DNA of 6,794 bases from Synergistaceae bacterium (GCA_031270755.1 JAISWV010000348.1:1-6794), one strand, 5' to 3'; counted from the stretch's first letter, positions 1 through 6,463 are shown. The notes: generated by a model from the letters alone, not told the origin. Numbers and translations: made by a program.

Positions 1-540
1 GGAGCCCCGCACGATGCGGGCGTAGTTGGGGACAGCCGCGATTCCCACGGCGATCATCAAGTTGAAGAGGCCCGGCCCCAGAGACGCCGCGATGGCGATG
101 GCCAGCAAGGTTTGGGGAACCGAGAGCAGAACGTCCATCACTCTCATGATGCCGTTATCGACCCACCCCCCGTAATATCCCGCCGTGGCTCCCAGCATCC
201 CGCCGACAACCAGCGCGATGCCCACAGCGATGAACCCGACCTGGAGCGAGATCCGGGCCCCGTAGATCAACCGGCTCAAAATGTCGCGCCCGAACTCGTC
301 CGTGCCCAAGAAAAATTGTTTCGACGGTGTTTCGAACATGTGGGATAAATTTTGCTTCTGATAGGGGTACGGCGCCAAAGCGTCGGCGAAGATGGCCACA
401 AAGACCAGAAGCAGAATGACGATAAGCCCAAACATGGCTAGGGGGCTTTTGCGGAGGCGGAAAAAGATCTCCCCCAGGGGGCCTCTTTTTTTCTTTTGCG
501 CATGGGCGGCGCCTTGGATTGTGTTTGTCGCGTCGTTCAT
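1..540 (-). CDS. dppC: DppC-type ABC transporter permease, 3' end cut by window edge
   Basis: Inner-membrane permease subunit of a dipeptide/oligopeptide/nickel-type ABC importer, the usual heterodimer partner of DppB. The first 180 residues are visible and the frame runs off the left edge, so 100 or more residues are missing (the family is about 280-310 long). Residues 1-33 are a basic cytosolic tail, about 34-55 the first membrane helix, and the OppC/DppC hallmark GTDEFGRDILSRLIYGAR spans about 79-96. More helices lie near 98-118 and 142-170. The visible part ends at YARIVRGS, the start of the conserved cytoplasmic loop that contacts the ATPase. The ATG at 538-540 is preceded by a GGGGGGAG ribosome site and lies 12 bases after the dppB stop, so the two are almost certainly co-translated. 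The family call is firm. The transported substrate is not known, so the symbol marks similarity only. Confidence 0.93.
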   Translation of the reverse strand, partial: MNDATNTIQGAAHAQKKKRGPLGEIFFRLRKSPLAMFGLIVILLLVFVAIFADALAPYPYQKQNLSHMFETPSKQFFLGTDEFGRDILSRLIYGARISLQVGFIAVGIALVVGGMLGATAGYYGGWVDNGIMRVMDVLLSVPQTLLAIAIAASLGPGLFNLMIAVGIAAVPNYARIVRGS

Positions 541-552
541 CGTTTCTCCCCC

Positions 553-1482
553 CTACTTGTACTGTGCCTTGATGCGTGGATCGATATAGGCGTACACCAA
601 ATCCACCAGGAGGTTGACCACGCTGAACGCCACGGCGACGAAAAGCACGCCGCCCTGTACCACCGGATAGTCGCGCATCTTGATGGATTCCACCATCAAG
701 CGCCCGACGCCGGGGATGGCGAAAATGGACTCCGTCAAGATCGCGCCGGCCAAAAGGTGCCCGAATTGAAGCCCGCAGAGAGTGATCACCGGGATGAGGG
801 CGTTATGCAGAGCATGGACCCATATGACCACGGACTCTTTCTGCCCCTTGGAGCGGGCGGTTCGAATGTAGTCGGACCGTACGACCTCCAGCATGGAGGA
901 GCGCGTCATGCGAGTGATCATCGAGATGGACTGGGCGGACAGGGTCAGGGAGGGTAAAATCATGGATTTGAACGTATCGAAGCCCGAGGACGGCAGCCAG
1001 CGCAGATAGACCGCGAAATAGAGAATCAGCAGCAACCCCAGCCAGAAGACCGGCATGGAAAGGCCGATCATGGCGAAGATCATCGTGACGGTGTCGAAAA
1101 TCGAATACTGCTTGATGGCGGACAGTATGCCGCAGGGCAGCCCGATGATGATGGCAACGACGATGGCGAAGGCGGAAAGTTTCAACGTGGCGGGAAAGAC
1201 CGTCATGATCTCGTGCATCACGGGACGTTTGGTAATGTAGGAGCGCCCGATATCGCCCCATCTGACGGCCTTGTAAATGTAGTTTCCGAACTGGAGCAGA
1301 AAAGGCTTGTCCAGTCCTTCTCTGGCTCTGAATTCTTGTATTGCCCCCTCTGTGGCCATATCCCCCAGAATCATCCTGGCCGGATCCCCCGGCGTCAGGT
1401 AAAGAAGCGTAAAAACACAGAAGGCCACGCCAATGAGCACAGGAATCAAAAACAGGACTCGGCGAATGATATAACGAATCAT
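553..1482 (-). CDS. dppB: DppB-type ABC transporter permease
   Basis: Inner-membrane permease of a peptide-type ABC importer, complete at 309 residues, which is normal for the family. It opens with the typical MIRYIIRR leader and a first helix (about 9-29) ending in the family signature LTPGDPAR. A periplasmic domain with the pattern EGLDKPFLLQF (about 55-65) and WGDIGRSY (about 75-82) follows. Further helices lie near 101-122, 132-160, 235-255 and 278-300. The cytoplasmic coupling loop, matching the EAA motif of ABC permeases, runs about 204-231 (DYIRTARSKG through NALIP). The ending DPRIKAQYK is also typical. The ATG has an AAGGAAGG ribosome site seven bases upstream. It follows the second binding-protein gene after 138 bases that hold a hairpin, and precedes dppC by 12 bases. 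A Gsp/Nik-type substrate cannot be excluded, but the binding proteins favour peptides. Confidence 0.95.
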   Translation of the reverse strand: MIRYIIRRVLFLIPVLIGVAFCVFTLLYLTPGDPARMILGDMATEGAIQEFRAREGLDKPFLLQFGNYIYKAVRWGDIGRSYITKRPVMHEIMTVFPATLKLSAFAIVVAIIIGLPCGILSAIKQYSIFDTVTMIFAMIGLSMPVFWLGLLLILYFAVYLRWLPSSGFDTFKSMILPSLTLSAQSISMITRMTRSSMLEVVRSDYIRTARSKGQKESVVIWVHALHNALIPVITLCGLQFGHLLAGAILTESIFAIPGVGRLMVESIKMRDYPVVQGGVLFVAVAFSVVNLLVDLVYAYIDPRIKAQYK

Positions 1483-1543
1483 CGTCTATCCTTCCTTTCA
1501 TGCGTAATGAACAAAAGTGTTGTCAAAAAGCCAAAATGTACAG

Positions 1544-1576
1544 AGAACGGCAGGAGTTCAACACCCCTGCCGTTTT
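1544..1576 (-). promoter_or_regulatory. Intergenic hairpin between binding-protein gene and dppB
   Basis: An inverted repeat with a 9-bp perfect core (1546-1554 with 1566-1574; AACGGCAGG against CCTGCCGTT), extendable to 11 bp with one G-U pair, closes an 11-base loop. It lies in the 138-base gap after the solute-binding-protein stop and before dppB. On the transcribed minus strand no uninterrupted U-run follows the stem, so it does not look like a full intrinsic terminator. Partial termination, or a 3' barrier that protects the upstream binding-protein mRNA, is the likely role. Both are known for binding-protein/permease junctions. The structure is seen directly; the function is inferred. 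Confidence 0.6.
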
Positions 1577-1620
1577 GCGGTCAACGAGGCCTTTTCATTC
1601 CGTTCTTATTTCCCGGCTCC

Positions 1621-3120
1621 CTATTCTTCGAAGTAAACTTCCCGGAAGGAGTGGATCTCCGTGGCGCGCGGGAAGAAGCCTTTCACGTTTTTCTGCGTGC
1701 CCGCGATGGATTCGTCGTTGTGGAATAAAATCATGGGCGTCAGCTCGTTGATATATTCCTGCAATTCGACGTAAATTTGTTCGGCGTCGTCGAGGGGCGT
1801 GCCGCGTCCCCTGCGCAGCAGGTCGTCGACCTTCGGATCGTTCGTGCATGTGTAGTTGCTGCCGGCATTGGACTCCAACAGCCCCGAAATAGGCCCGTTG
1901 GGATGAGGTACCGTGGAGACCCAACCAAGGAAGAAGGTGTCGTGCTTTTTGTCCTTGAGGCCGTCCAGGTACGCGCCCCACTCCAGAACCTTGATCTCGG
2001 CCTTGACGCCGATTTCCTCCAGCTGAGCCTGAACGATGGTGGCGCTGTCCACGCGCTCCTTGCGCTCATTGGTCCATATTTCCATCTTGAGGTCCTTGAC
2101 GCCGGCTTCCTCCAGAAGCTTCTTGGCTCGTTCCACGTCCTGGACATGGGGAGGAACCTTGGCGTTGATAGAGTACTTGATGGCGTCGGGAATCATGGAA
2201 CCCGGAACCTTGCCCACGCCCCTGTAGGCTGCGGCCTGAATGCCGACCACGTCCAGAGCCGCGGAAATCGCGTGGCGGACGCGGATGTCGCTGAAGGGGG
2301 CCTTCGTCATGTTGAAGCCCAGGTAAGTCGTGGAGTTCTGCGGTCTCCGATAAAGTACCAGGTTAGGATGTTCATTGACGCGATTTAAATCGTTGTGGGC
2401 GATGGGGTAGGCGATGTCGGCCCCGCCGGACTCCAACTCGATGGTCCGGCTGGTGGGCTCGGGGACGGAACGGACCTCGAGGGTTTTGAATTTGGCCTTG
2501 GGACCCCAGAAGTCATCGAAACGCTCCAGCACGTACTTGTTACCCTTCTGCCAGCTCACGAACTTGAAGGGACCTGTTCCCATGGGGTTCATTCCGAAGT
2601 CGGAACCTTTTTCCTCGACATATTTCTTGTTGGTAATGGAGCCCCAGCTATGGGCCAGTGACGAAAAGAAGTAATAGTCCGCCTCTTTCAACTTGAGGAT
2701 GACCGTGTAATCGTCCACGATATCCACTTTTTCCAGGTTCTGAGAAAAAATTCTGATCATCGCGCCGGCATCGGTAGTGGCGCGTTCAAGGCTGAATTTC
2801 ACGTCCTCGGCCTTCAATTCGTCGCCGTTGTGGAACTTGACGCCCTTGCGGAGGTAGAACTTGATTTCCGTGGGGGACAGGTCTTCCCACTTCTCCGCTA
2901 CTCCCGGCGAGGCGTTGCCCTCGTCGTCCAGGAAGATCAGCGTGTCGTAGATCTCGAAGCACGCCCGGGAACTGGGGACGTCGTTGTGCCCGATGGGGTC
3001 CATCGTCGTGGCGTCATACTGGTCCACCACCACCAGCGTGTCTTTTGTCGCCGCGCCAACGGCGCCGCACAAACCGACAACAAACGCGAAAACCAACAAA
3101 ACCAAACCGCTCTTCTTCAT
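1621..3120 (-). CDS. Dipeptide/oligopeptide-type solute-binding protein (second copy)
   Basis: Periplasmic ligand-binding protein of family SBP_bac_5 (DppA/OppA-like), 499 residues. Residues 1-23 form a signal peptide: KK, a hydrophobic core of about 15, then AVGA before the cut. The one cysteine in it (18) is preceded by V-G-L, which is not a lipobox, so a soluble exported protein is expected. The family signature FYLRKGVKFHNGDEL through EDVKFSLERA spans about 88-114. GTGPFKFVSWQKG (about 181-193), the segment RVRHAISAALD (280-290) and the C-terminal FFLGWVSTVP (396-405) are also typical. The ATG has AAGGAGAGG six bases upstream. It is a tandem paralogue of the gene at 3157-4659, roughly two-thirds identical by eye, lying 36 bases after it. 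The position where the paralogue has PDPN reads PHPN here (His406), which may alter the ligand. The exact ligand is unknown. Confidence 0.94.
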   Translation of the reverse strand: MKKSGLVLLVFAFVVGLCGAVGAATKDTLVVVDQYDATTMDPIGHNDVPSSRACFEIYDTLIFLDDEGNASPGVAEKWEDLSPTEIKFYLRKGVKFHNGDELKAEDVKFSLERATTDAGAMIRIFSQNLEKVDIVDDYTVILKLKEADYYFFSSLAHSWGSITNKKYVEEKGSDFGMNPMGTGPFKFVSWQKGNKYVLERFDDFWGPKAKFKTLEVRSVPEPTSRTIELESGGADIAYPIAHNDLNRVNEHPNLVLYRRPQNSTTYLGFNMTKAPFSDIRVRHAISAALDVVGIQAAAYRGVGKVPGSMIPDAIKYSINAKVPPHVQDVERAKKLLEEAGVKDLKMEIWTNERKERVDSATIVQAQLEEIGVKAEIKVLEWGAYLDGLKDKKHDTFFLGWVSTVPHPNGPISGLLESNAGSNYTCTNDPKVDDLLRRGRGTPLDDAEQIYVELQEYINELTPMILFHNDESIAGTQKNVKGFFPRATEIHSFREVYFEE

Positions 3121-3156
3121 AACTATCCTCTCCTTAAAATAATATAAATTTATTTC

Positions 3157-4659
3157 CTATTCGAGAGAAACGCCGCGGAAAGAGTGAAGATCGTTGCCGC
3201 TCGCCTTGAAGCCTTTTACGTTCTTCTGGGAACCGGCGATGGATTCGTTCTTATGCAGATAGATCATGGGCAGCAACTCGTTGACGTAAAGCTGCAACTC
3301 CCTGTAGAGGGCCTCACGCTCCGGGCCGTTGGGTATGGAGCGTCCCTTGGCCAGGTATTCGTCCAGCTTTTTATCGATGGTGAACGTGAAGTTGGAACCC
3401 GCGCTCGATTCAAGCAGACCGTCGATGCTGAAATTAGGGTCGGGAAGACTCGAAACCCACCCCAGCAGGAACAGGTCGTGTTGCTTTTCATTCAGGCCCT
3501 GCAAGTATGCGCCCCATTCCAAAACCTTGATCTCCGCTTTTATCCCCACTTCCTCCAACTGCGCCTGAATGATCGTGGACATATCGACGCGCTCCTTGTT
3601 CTCGTTGGTCCAGATCTCCAAGCTGAGGTCTTTTATTCCCGCTTCGGTCAGCAGGCTTTTTGCCTTTTCCACATCCTGAACGTGGGGAGGCACTTCGTCC
3701 TCGATGGAATAGGGAATCGCGCTGGTGACCAAAGACCCCGGCACTCTCCCCACGCCTCTGTAAACAGCGGCCTGGACGCCGACCACGTCAAGGGCCGCGG
3801 AGATGGCCTGACGGACGCGAATGTCGTTGAAGGGCTTCTTGGTCATGTTGAAGCCCATATAAACAACGGAAGTCTGGGGTTCCCGATAAAGGATCAGATT
3901 TTCGTTCTCTTCGATGCGCGCCATATCGTTGACTGCGATGGGATAGGCGACGTCGGCCCCGCCGGACTCCAGTTCGATGGTTCGGCTGGTGGGCTCGGGA
4001 ACGGAGCGAACCTCCAGGAACTTTATCTTCGCCTTGGGCCCCCAGAAGTCATCGAATCGCTCCAGCAGGTATTTGCTGCCCTTCTGCCAGCTCACGAACT
4101 TGAAGGGCCCCGTTCCCACGGGGTTCATGCCGTAGTTGTCCCCCGCGGCCCCAAATGCTTTTTCGCTGATGATACAGGACCAACTGTGGGTCAAGGACGC
4201 GAAAAAGGAGAAATTCACTTCCTTCAGGTGAAGGATAAACGTGTAGTCGTCCAAGACCTCCACGCTGTCGAGGTTTTGGGAATAATTTTTGATCTTCGCG
4301 CCGGCGTCGGTGGTGGCGCGTTCCAGGCTGAATTTCACGTCACCGGCTTTTAGTTCCTCGCCGTTGTGGAACTTCACGCCCTTGCGCAGGTAGAACTTGT
4401 AGTCCTTACCGGAGAGGAACTCCCACTTCTCGGCCAGGCTCGGCTCCATTTCCTTCGTTTCCGGGTTCAGTACGACCAAGGTGTCGTAGAGCGCGTTACA
4501 CGCGCGATGGCTGGGCATATCGTTGTGTCCGATGGGGTCCATGGTGGTGGCGTCGTACATGTCGGCCACCAATAACGTGTCTTTCGGCGCCGCGCCGGAG
4601 ACGCCGCACAAACCGACGACAAGCGCGAAAACCAACAAAATCACAGCACTTTTTTTCAC
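3157..4659 (-). CDS. Dipeptide/oligopeptide-type solute-binding protein (first copy), GTG start
   Basis: Periplasmic SBP_bac_5 family ligand-binding protein, 500 residues with the GTG start chosen here. That start is supported by a GGAAGGGAGAGG ribosome site six bases upstream. It also makes the N-terminus (MKKSAVILLVF...) align residue by residue with the paralogue at 1621-3120. An in-frame ATG 36 codons upstream would put a Cys/Arg-rich stretch before the signal peptide and has no support. Residues 1-23 are the signal peptide (cut near VSGA), without a valid lipobox. The family signature FYLRKGVKFHNGEEL lies at about 89-103, GTGPFKFVSWQKG at about 182-194, RVRQAISAALD at about 281-291, and LLGWVSSLPDPNF at about 398-410. 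That last stretch keeps the aspartate (407) lost in its twin. It sits 104 bases after the amidohydrolase and 36 before its twin, and presumably feeds the same DppB/DppC permease. Confidence 0.94.
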   Translation of the reverse strand: MKKSAVILLVFALVVGLCGVSGAAPKDTLLVADMYDATTMDPIGHNDMPSHRACNALYDTLVVLNPETKEMEPSLAEKWEFLSGKDYKFYLRKGVKFHNGEELKAGDVKFSLERATTDAGAKIKNYSQNLDSVEVLDDYTFILHLKEVNFSFFASLTHSWSCIISEKAFGAAGDNYGMNPVGTGPFKFVSWQKGSKYLLERFDDFWGPKAKIKFLEVRSVPEPTSRTIELESGGADVAYPIAVNDMARIEENENLILYREPQTSVVYMGFNMTKKPFNDIRVRQAISAALDVVGVQAAVYRGVGRVPGSLVTSAIPYSIEDEVPPHVQDVEKAKSLLTEAGIKDLSLEIWTNENKERVDMSTIIQAQLEEVGIKAEIKVLEWGAYLQGLNEKQHDLFLLGWVSSLPDPNFSIDGLLESSAGSNFTFTIDKKLDEYLAKGRSIPNGPEREALYRELQLYVNELLPMIYLHKNESIAGSQKNVKGFKASGNDLHSFRGVSLE

Positions 4660-4665
4660 AACTAC

Positions 4666-4677
4666 CCTCTCCCTTCC
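4666..4677 (-). promoter_or_regulatory. Ribosome binding site that fixes the GTG start of the first binding-protein gene
   Basis: The minus strand reads GGAAGGGAGAGG, then six bases (GTAGTT), then GTG. The twin gene has AAGGAGAGG, then ATAGTT, then ATG at the equivalent place. The conserved leader shows that the duplication included the translation start, and that the GTG is the true initiator. Confidence 0.75.
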
Positions 4678-4699
4678 GACTTTTTTGACGGTGAAGTCG
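4677..4699 (-). other. Small hairpin just upstream of the GTG-start binding-protein gene
   Basis: A 6-bp inverted repeat (4677-4682 with 4694-4699, CGACTT against AAGTCG) with an 11-base loop abuts the ribosome binding site of the gene at 3157-4659. It is weak, but placed where it could affect translation initiation or mRNA ends. It may be chance. Confidence 0.3.
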
Positions 4700-4714
4700 T
4701 TCAAATATGTGTCT

Positions 4715-4734
4715 TTACGGCATCCTCTCCTCCC
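4715..4734 (-). other. Strong Shine-Dalgarno followed by a two-codon ORF (Met-Pro-stop)
   Basis: In the 104-base gap between the amidohydrolase and the first binding-protein gene, the minus strand has GGGAGGAGAGG (4724-4734). It is followed directly by ATG CCG TAA (4721-4723, 4718-4720, 4715-4717). Nothing else follows that this ribosome site could serve. It could be a minimal leader ORF that holds a ribosome ahead of the binding-protein gene, a remnant of an earlier copy of the leader, or chance. The sequence is seen directly; any function is speculative. Confidence 0.3.
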
Positions 4735-4763
4735 GTCACAAACGCAGTCCCTTCTCCGCGCCG

Positions 4764-5933
4764 TCACGCCTCGTAAACGAGTTCTCCGTTCACGAAGGTC
4801 TTCACGACTCTGGAACGGGAGTCCAGGGGCTCTCCCTCCCAGACGGCGACATCCGCGTCCTTGCCCGCTTCGATGGAGCCCACCCGGTCCGCTATGCCCA
4901 GGTGCTCGGCCGCGTACAGAGTGATGCCTTTCAGGGCCTCCTCAGCCGGCAGCCCGGCGCGGACGGCTAGCGACGCGTAGACGCTCAGGTGTTCGATAGG
5001 AACCACAGGGTGATCGGTGATGATACAGAAATGCACCCCGTTTTCCCAGAGGATTCTTGGAGTGTCCCAGGTTTTGTTGCGTACCTCGATTTTCGATTTC
5101 GTGGCCAGAGTAGGGCCGATAGCGGCGCGCACTTTTTTTTGTGCCAGCCAGGGTGCTATTTTGTGGCCTTCGGTGCAGTGCTCCAGGGTGAAGTCCAGAT
5201 CGAACTCCTCGGCGATACGGACGGCGGTCTGAATGTCGTCCACGCGATGGCAGTGAACGCGAAGGGGCAGCTTGCGGTCCAGCACGGAAAGCAGAGATTC
5301 CATGCCCAAGTCGCGGTCGCAAGGGTCTTTCTTGTTTTGTGCGGCCTCCATCTTGGCCCTGTAGTTTTGCGCTTTGACGAATGCCTCCCGCATCAAGGCC
5401 GCAACTCCCATACGGGTATTCGGAGCTTTCTTCATGGCGGTGTAGACCCGAATGGGGTTCTCGCCCAAAGCGGCCTTCATGGCGGAAGGAGCCAGGACGG
5501 TCATGAGTTCCAGGACACCGGGCTTCGTCTTGACGATCATTCCCTGCCCGCCGATGACGTTGGCGCTGCCCGGCAGGGACTGCACGCAGGTAACGCCGCC
5601 CGCCAGAGCGTCCGGGAAAGACGTGTCGTCCGGGTAAAGCGCGTCCAGCACCCGGAGCTGCGGAGTCAGCGGTTCCACCTTTTCGTTGCCGTCGCTGAAT
5701 CCCTCGGGGAACCCTTCGTTGAAAGTCCCCATATGCACATGCGCGTCGATCAGTCCCGGAGTGACGATTTTCCCCTTGAGATCAAACACCTCCGCTTCTT
5801 TCGCTTTCTTGGGAACGGCGATCTCCGTCCCGACCTCGACGATCTTTCCGCCCTCCAGGACGACGGTCGCGCCCTTCATACTTTCGCCTGTCCCCGTCAG
5901 AACGGTTCCCCCCACGAGATATGTCTTGCCCAT
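4764..5933 (-). CDS. Metal-dependent amidohydrolase (imidazolonepropionase-like)
   Basis: Cytosolic hydrolase of the amidohydrolase superfamily (HutI-like, COG1228 type), 389 residues, normal length. The N-terminal beta-sandwich (1-58) leads into TPGLIDAHVHMGTF (58-71), whose His65 and His67 are the first metal ligands. Later ligands are probably His227 or His229 (RVHCHR) and His252 (LEHCTEGH). Asp307 in CIITDH is the expected catalytic aspartate. Lys153 in the MKAALGENP stretch is a candidate bridging carbamylated lysine. The C-terminus has the family ending GSIEAGKDADVAVWEGEPLD. The ATG at 5931-5933 has GGAGGG 11 bases upstream and lies downstream of a good promoter. Upstream in-frame starts would be translated from AT-rich spacer sequence. 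No signal peptide is present. As first gene of a peptide-importer operon it probably hydrolyses an amide bond in the imported compound. Whether that is a dipeptide, N-acyl amino acid or cyclic amide is unknown. Confidence 0.92.
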   Translation of the reverse strand: MGKTYLVGGTVLTGTGESMKGATVVLEGGKIVEVGTEIAVPKKAKEAEVFDLKGKIVTPGLIDAHVHMGTFNEGFPEGFSDGNEKVEPLTPQLRVLDALYPDDTSFPDALAGGVTCVQSLPGSANVIGGQGMIVKTKPGVLELMTVLAPSAMKAALGENPIRVYTAMKKAPNTRMGVAALMREAFVKAQNYRAKMEAAQNKKDPCDRDLGMESLLSVLDRKLPLRVHCHRVDDIQTAVRIAEEFDLDFTLEHCTEGHKIAPWLAQKKVRAAIGPTLATKSKIEVRNKTWDTPRILWENGVHFCIITDHPVVPIEHLSVYASLAVRAGLPAEEALKGITLYAAEHLGIADRVGSIEAGKDADVAVWEGEPLDSRSRVVKTFVNGELVYEA

Positions 5934-5985
5934 CGATAACACGTCCCTCCGGCTCGTATTTTGCGATTTTAAATTATGATGCTTC

Positions 5986-6015
5986 ATTATAACTATGTTA
6001 CGTCGTAGATGCAAA
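5986..6015 (-). promoter_or_regulatory. Predicted sigma-70 promoter of the amidohydrolase/peptide-transport operon
   Basis: The minus strand has a perfect TATAAT (-10, complement of 5986-5991). Upstream is TTTGCA (complement of 6010-6015) at an 18-base spacing, or TTGCAT (6009-6014) at 17. The inferred start near 5979 leaves a leader of about 46 bases before the ATG at 5933. This supports the shorter amidohydrolase start, since upstream in-frame starts would lie outside or at the edge of this transcript. Predicted by eye only. Confidence 0.5.
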
Positions 6016-6286
6016 CACGGCGTTCGAGGTAAAATTAAGAAAAAAAGGCCTACATTAAAAGGCGGGACACAGTACCTATGATTTGTAGATCTTATGCCCC
6101 ACGTAAAATTATTCACATTTTCCCTCGCGGAATTGAGTGACACCCTAATGTGCGAGACGAATTTCAAAAATCTCTGTCAATTACGTTAGTACAACAGGCG
6201 ATTTTTCTTTTTTCTTTTTCGCCATTCGGTGAAATATAAAAACACATCATTCATTATATTGACAAGACTCATAACGATTTTACGTT

Positions 6287-6306
6287 ACGTGCATTTACGT
6301 GCATTT
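6287..6306. repeat. 10-bp tandem direct repeat, two copies
   Basis: ACGTGCATTT occurs twice in a row (6287-6296 and 6297-6306), preceded by a partial ACGTT. The period is about one helical turn, and each unit has the self-complementary core TGCA. It lies 27 bases upstream of the -35 element of the plus-strand promoter and about 270 upstream of the minus-strand one. It could be a protein-binding site, but two copies of a short unit in AT-rich DNA may also be slippage. Confidence 0.4.
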
Positions 6307-6332
6307 CGCCGATTGTGGTAATAGTTTTAGGC

Positions 6333-6360
6333 TTTACAAGGCACTAAATTAAGTTATAAT
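6333..6360 (+). promoter_or_regulatory. Predicted sigma-70 promoter upstream of tRNA-Val
   Basis: TTTACA (6333-6338), a 16-base spacer and a perfect TATAAT (6355-6360) face the tRNA. The inferred start near 6367 would give a 5' leader of about 97 bases before the mature tRNA end at 6464, long for a tRNA precursor. I see no better promoter closer to the tRNA. Confidence 0.55.
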
Positions 6361-6463
6361 ACAATCGTTATGTGGTCATGTTTGTTAGGGGTAATTATTT
6401 AGGTAATTCGAGCTTAGGTCTTTTCACTTTAGCGCGGTTTTCAGTTTAAGAGATATCTAACAA

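Larger units (their letters stand above)
5934..6463. other. 530-base AT-rich intergenic spacer between the operon and tRNA-Val
   Basis: No convincing coding region lies here on either strand. The one long minus-strand extension of the amidohydrolase frame (to 6167) has no ribosome site, and its peptide does not resemble a family N-terminus. The base composition drops sharply in GC compared with the flanking genes. It contains the predicted operon promoter (5986-6015, minus), a predicted plus-strand promoter (6333-6360), a 10-bp tandem repeat (6287-6306) and a pyrimidine-rich tract (6201-6219). Confidence 0.7.

Noticed and set aside
803..1501. A 232-codon minus-strand frame overlapping dppB, with AAAGGAAGG shortly after its ATG
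   Set aside because: It lies in another frame of dppB, its product is His/Arg-rich and unlike any membrane protein, and the ribosome site belongs to dppB.
3184..4353. A 389-codon open frame on the plus strand opposite the first binding-protein gene
   Set aside because: It is antisense to a gene with clear family motifs, has no recognisable domains, and is what GC-rich third positions in the real gene produce.
1621..4659. Lipoprotein reading of the binding-protein leaders, based on the cysteine in VVGLC
   Set aside because: The residue before the cysteine is leucine, outside the usual lipobox, and a good signal-peptidase-I site (AxA-like, VGA/SGA) follows a few residues later.
4989..5939. 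A 316-codon open frame on the plus strand opposite the amidohydrolase
   Set aside because: It is antisense to a complete enzyme gene with its metal ligands intact, and its translation is low-complexity (His/Arg/Asp-rich) without motifs.
5934..6167. N-terminal extension of the amidohydrolase by 78 residues, which might look like an added membrane anchor (VGLFFLILP)
   Set aside because: It lies in AT-rich spacer, has no ribosome site, and crosses the predicted promoter. The family normally starts near the MGKTYLVGG residues encoded from 5933.
6197..6223. Inverted repeat GGCGA/TCGCC around a long pyrimidine tract, as a terminator or structured RNA
   Set aside because: The stem is only 5 bp with a 17-base loop, and no U-run follows the stem on either strand.
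6175..6264. Perfect -35-like TTGACA elements at 6175-6180 (minus) and 6259-6264 (plus)
   Set aside because: Neither has an acceptable -10 sequence at 16-18 bases, so no promoter is called from them.
5934..6463. CRISPR array, riboswitch or small RNA in the long spacer
   Set aside because: There is no repeat-spacer periodicity and no stable multi-stem fold or known aptamer motif visible by eye; only short isolated repeats are present.
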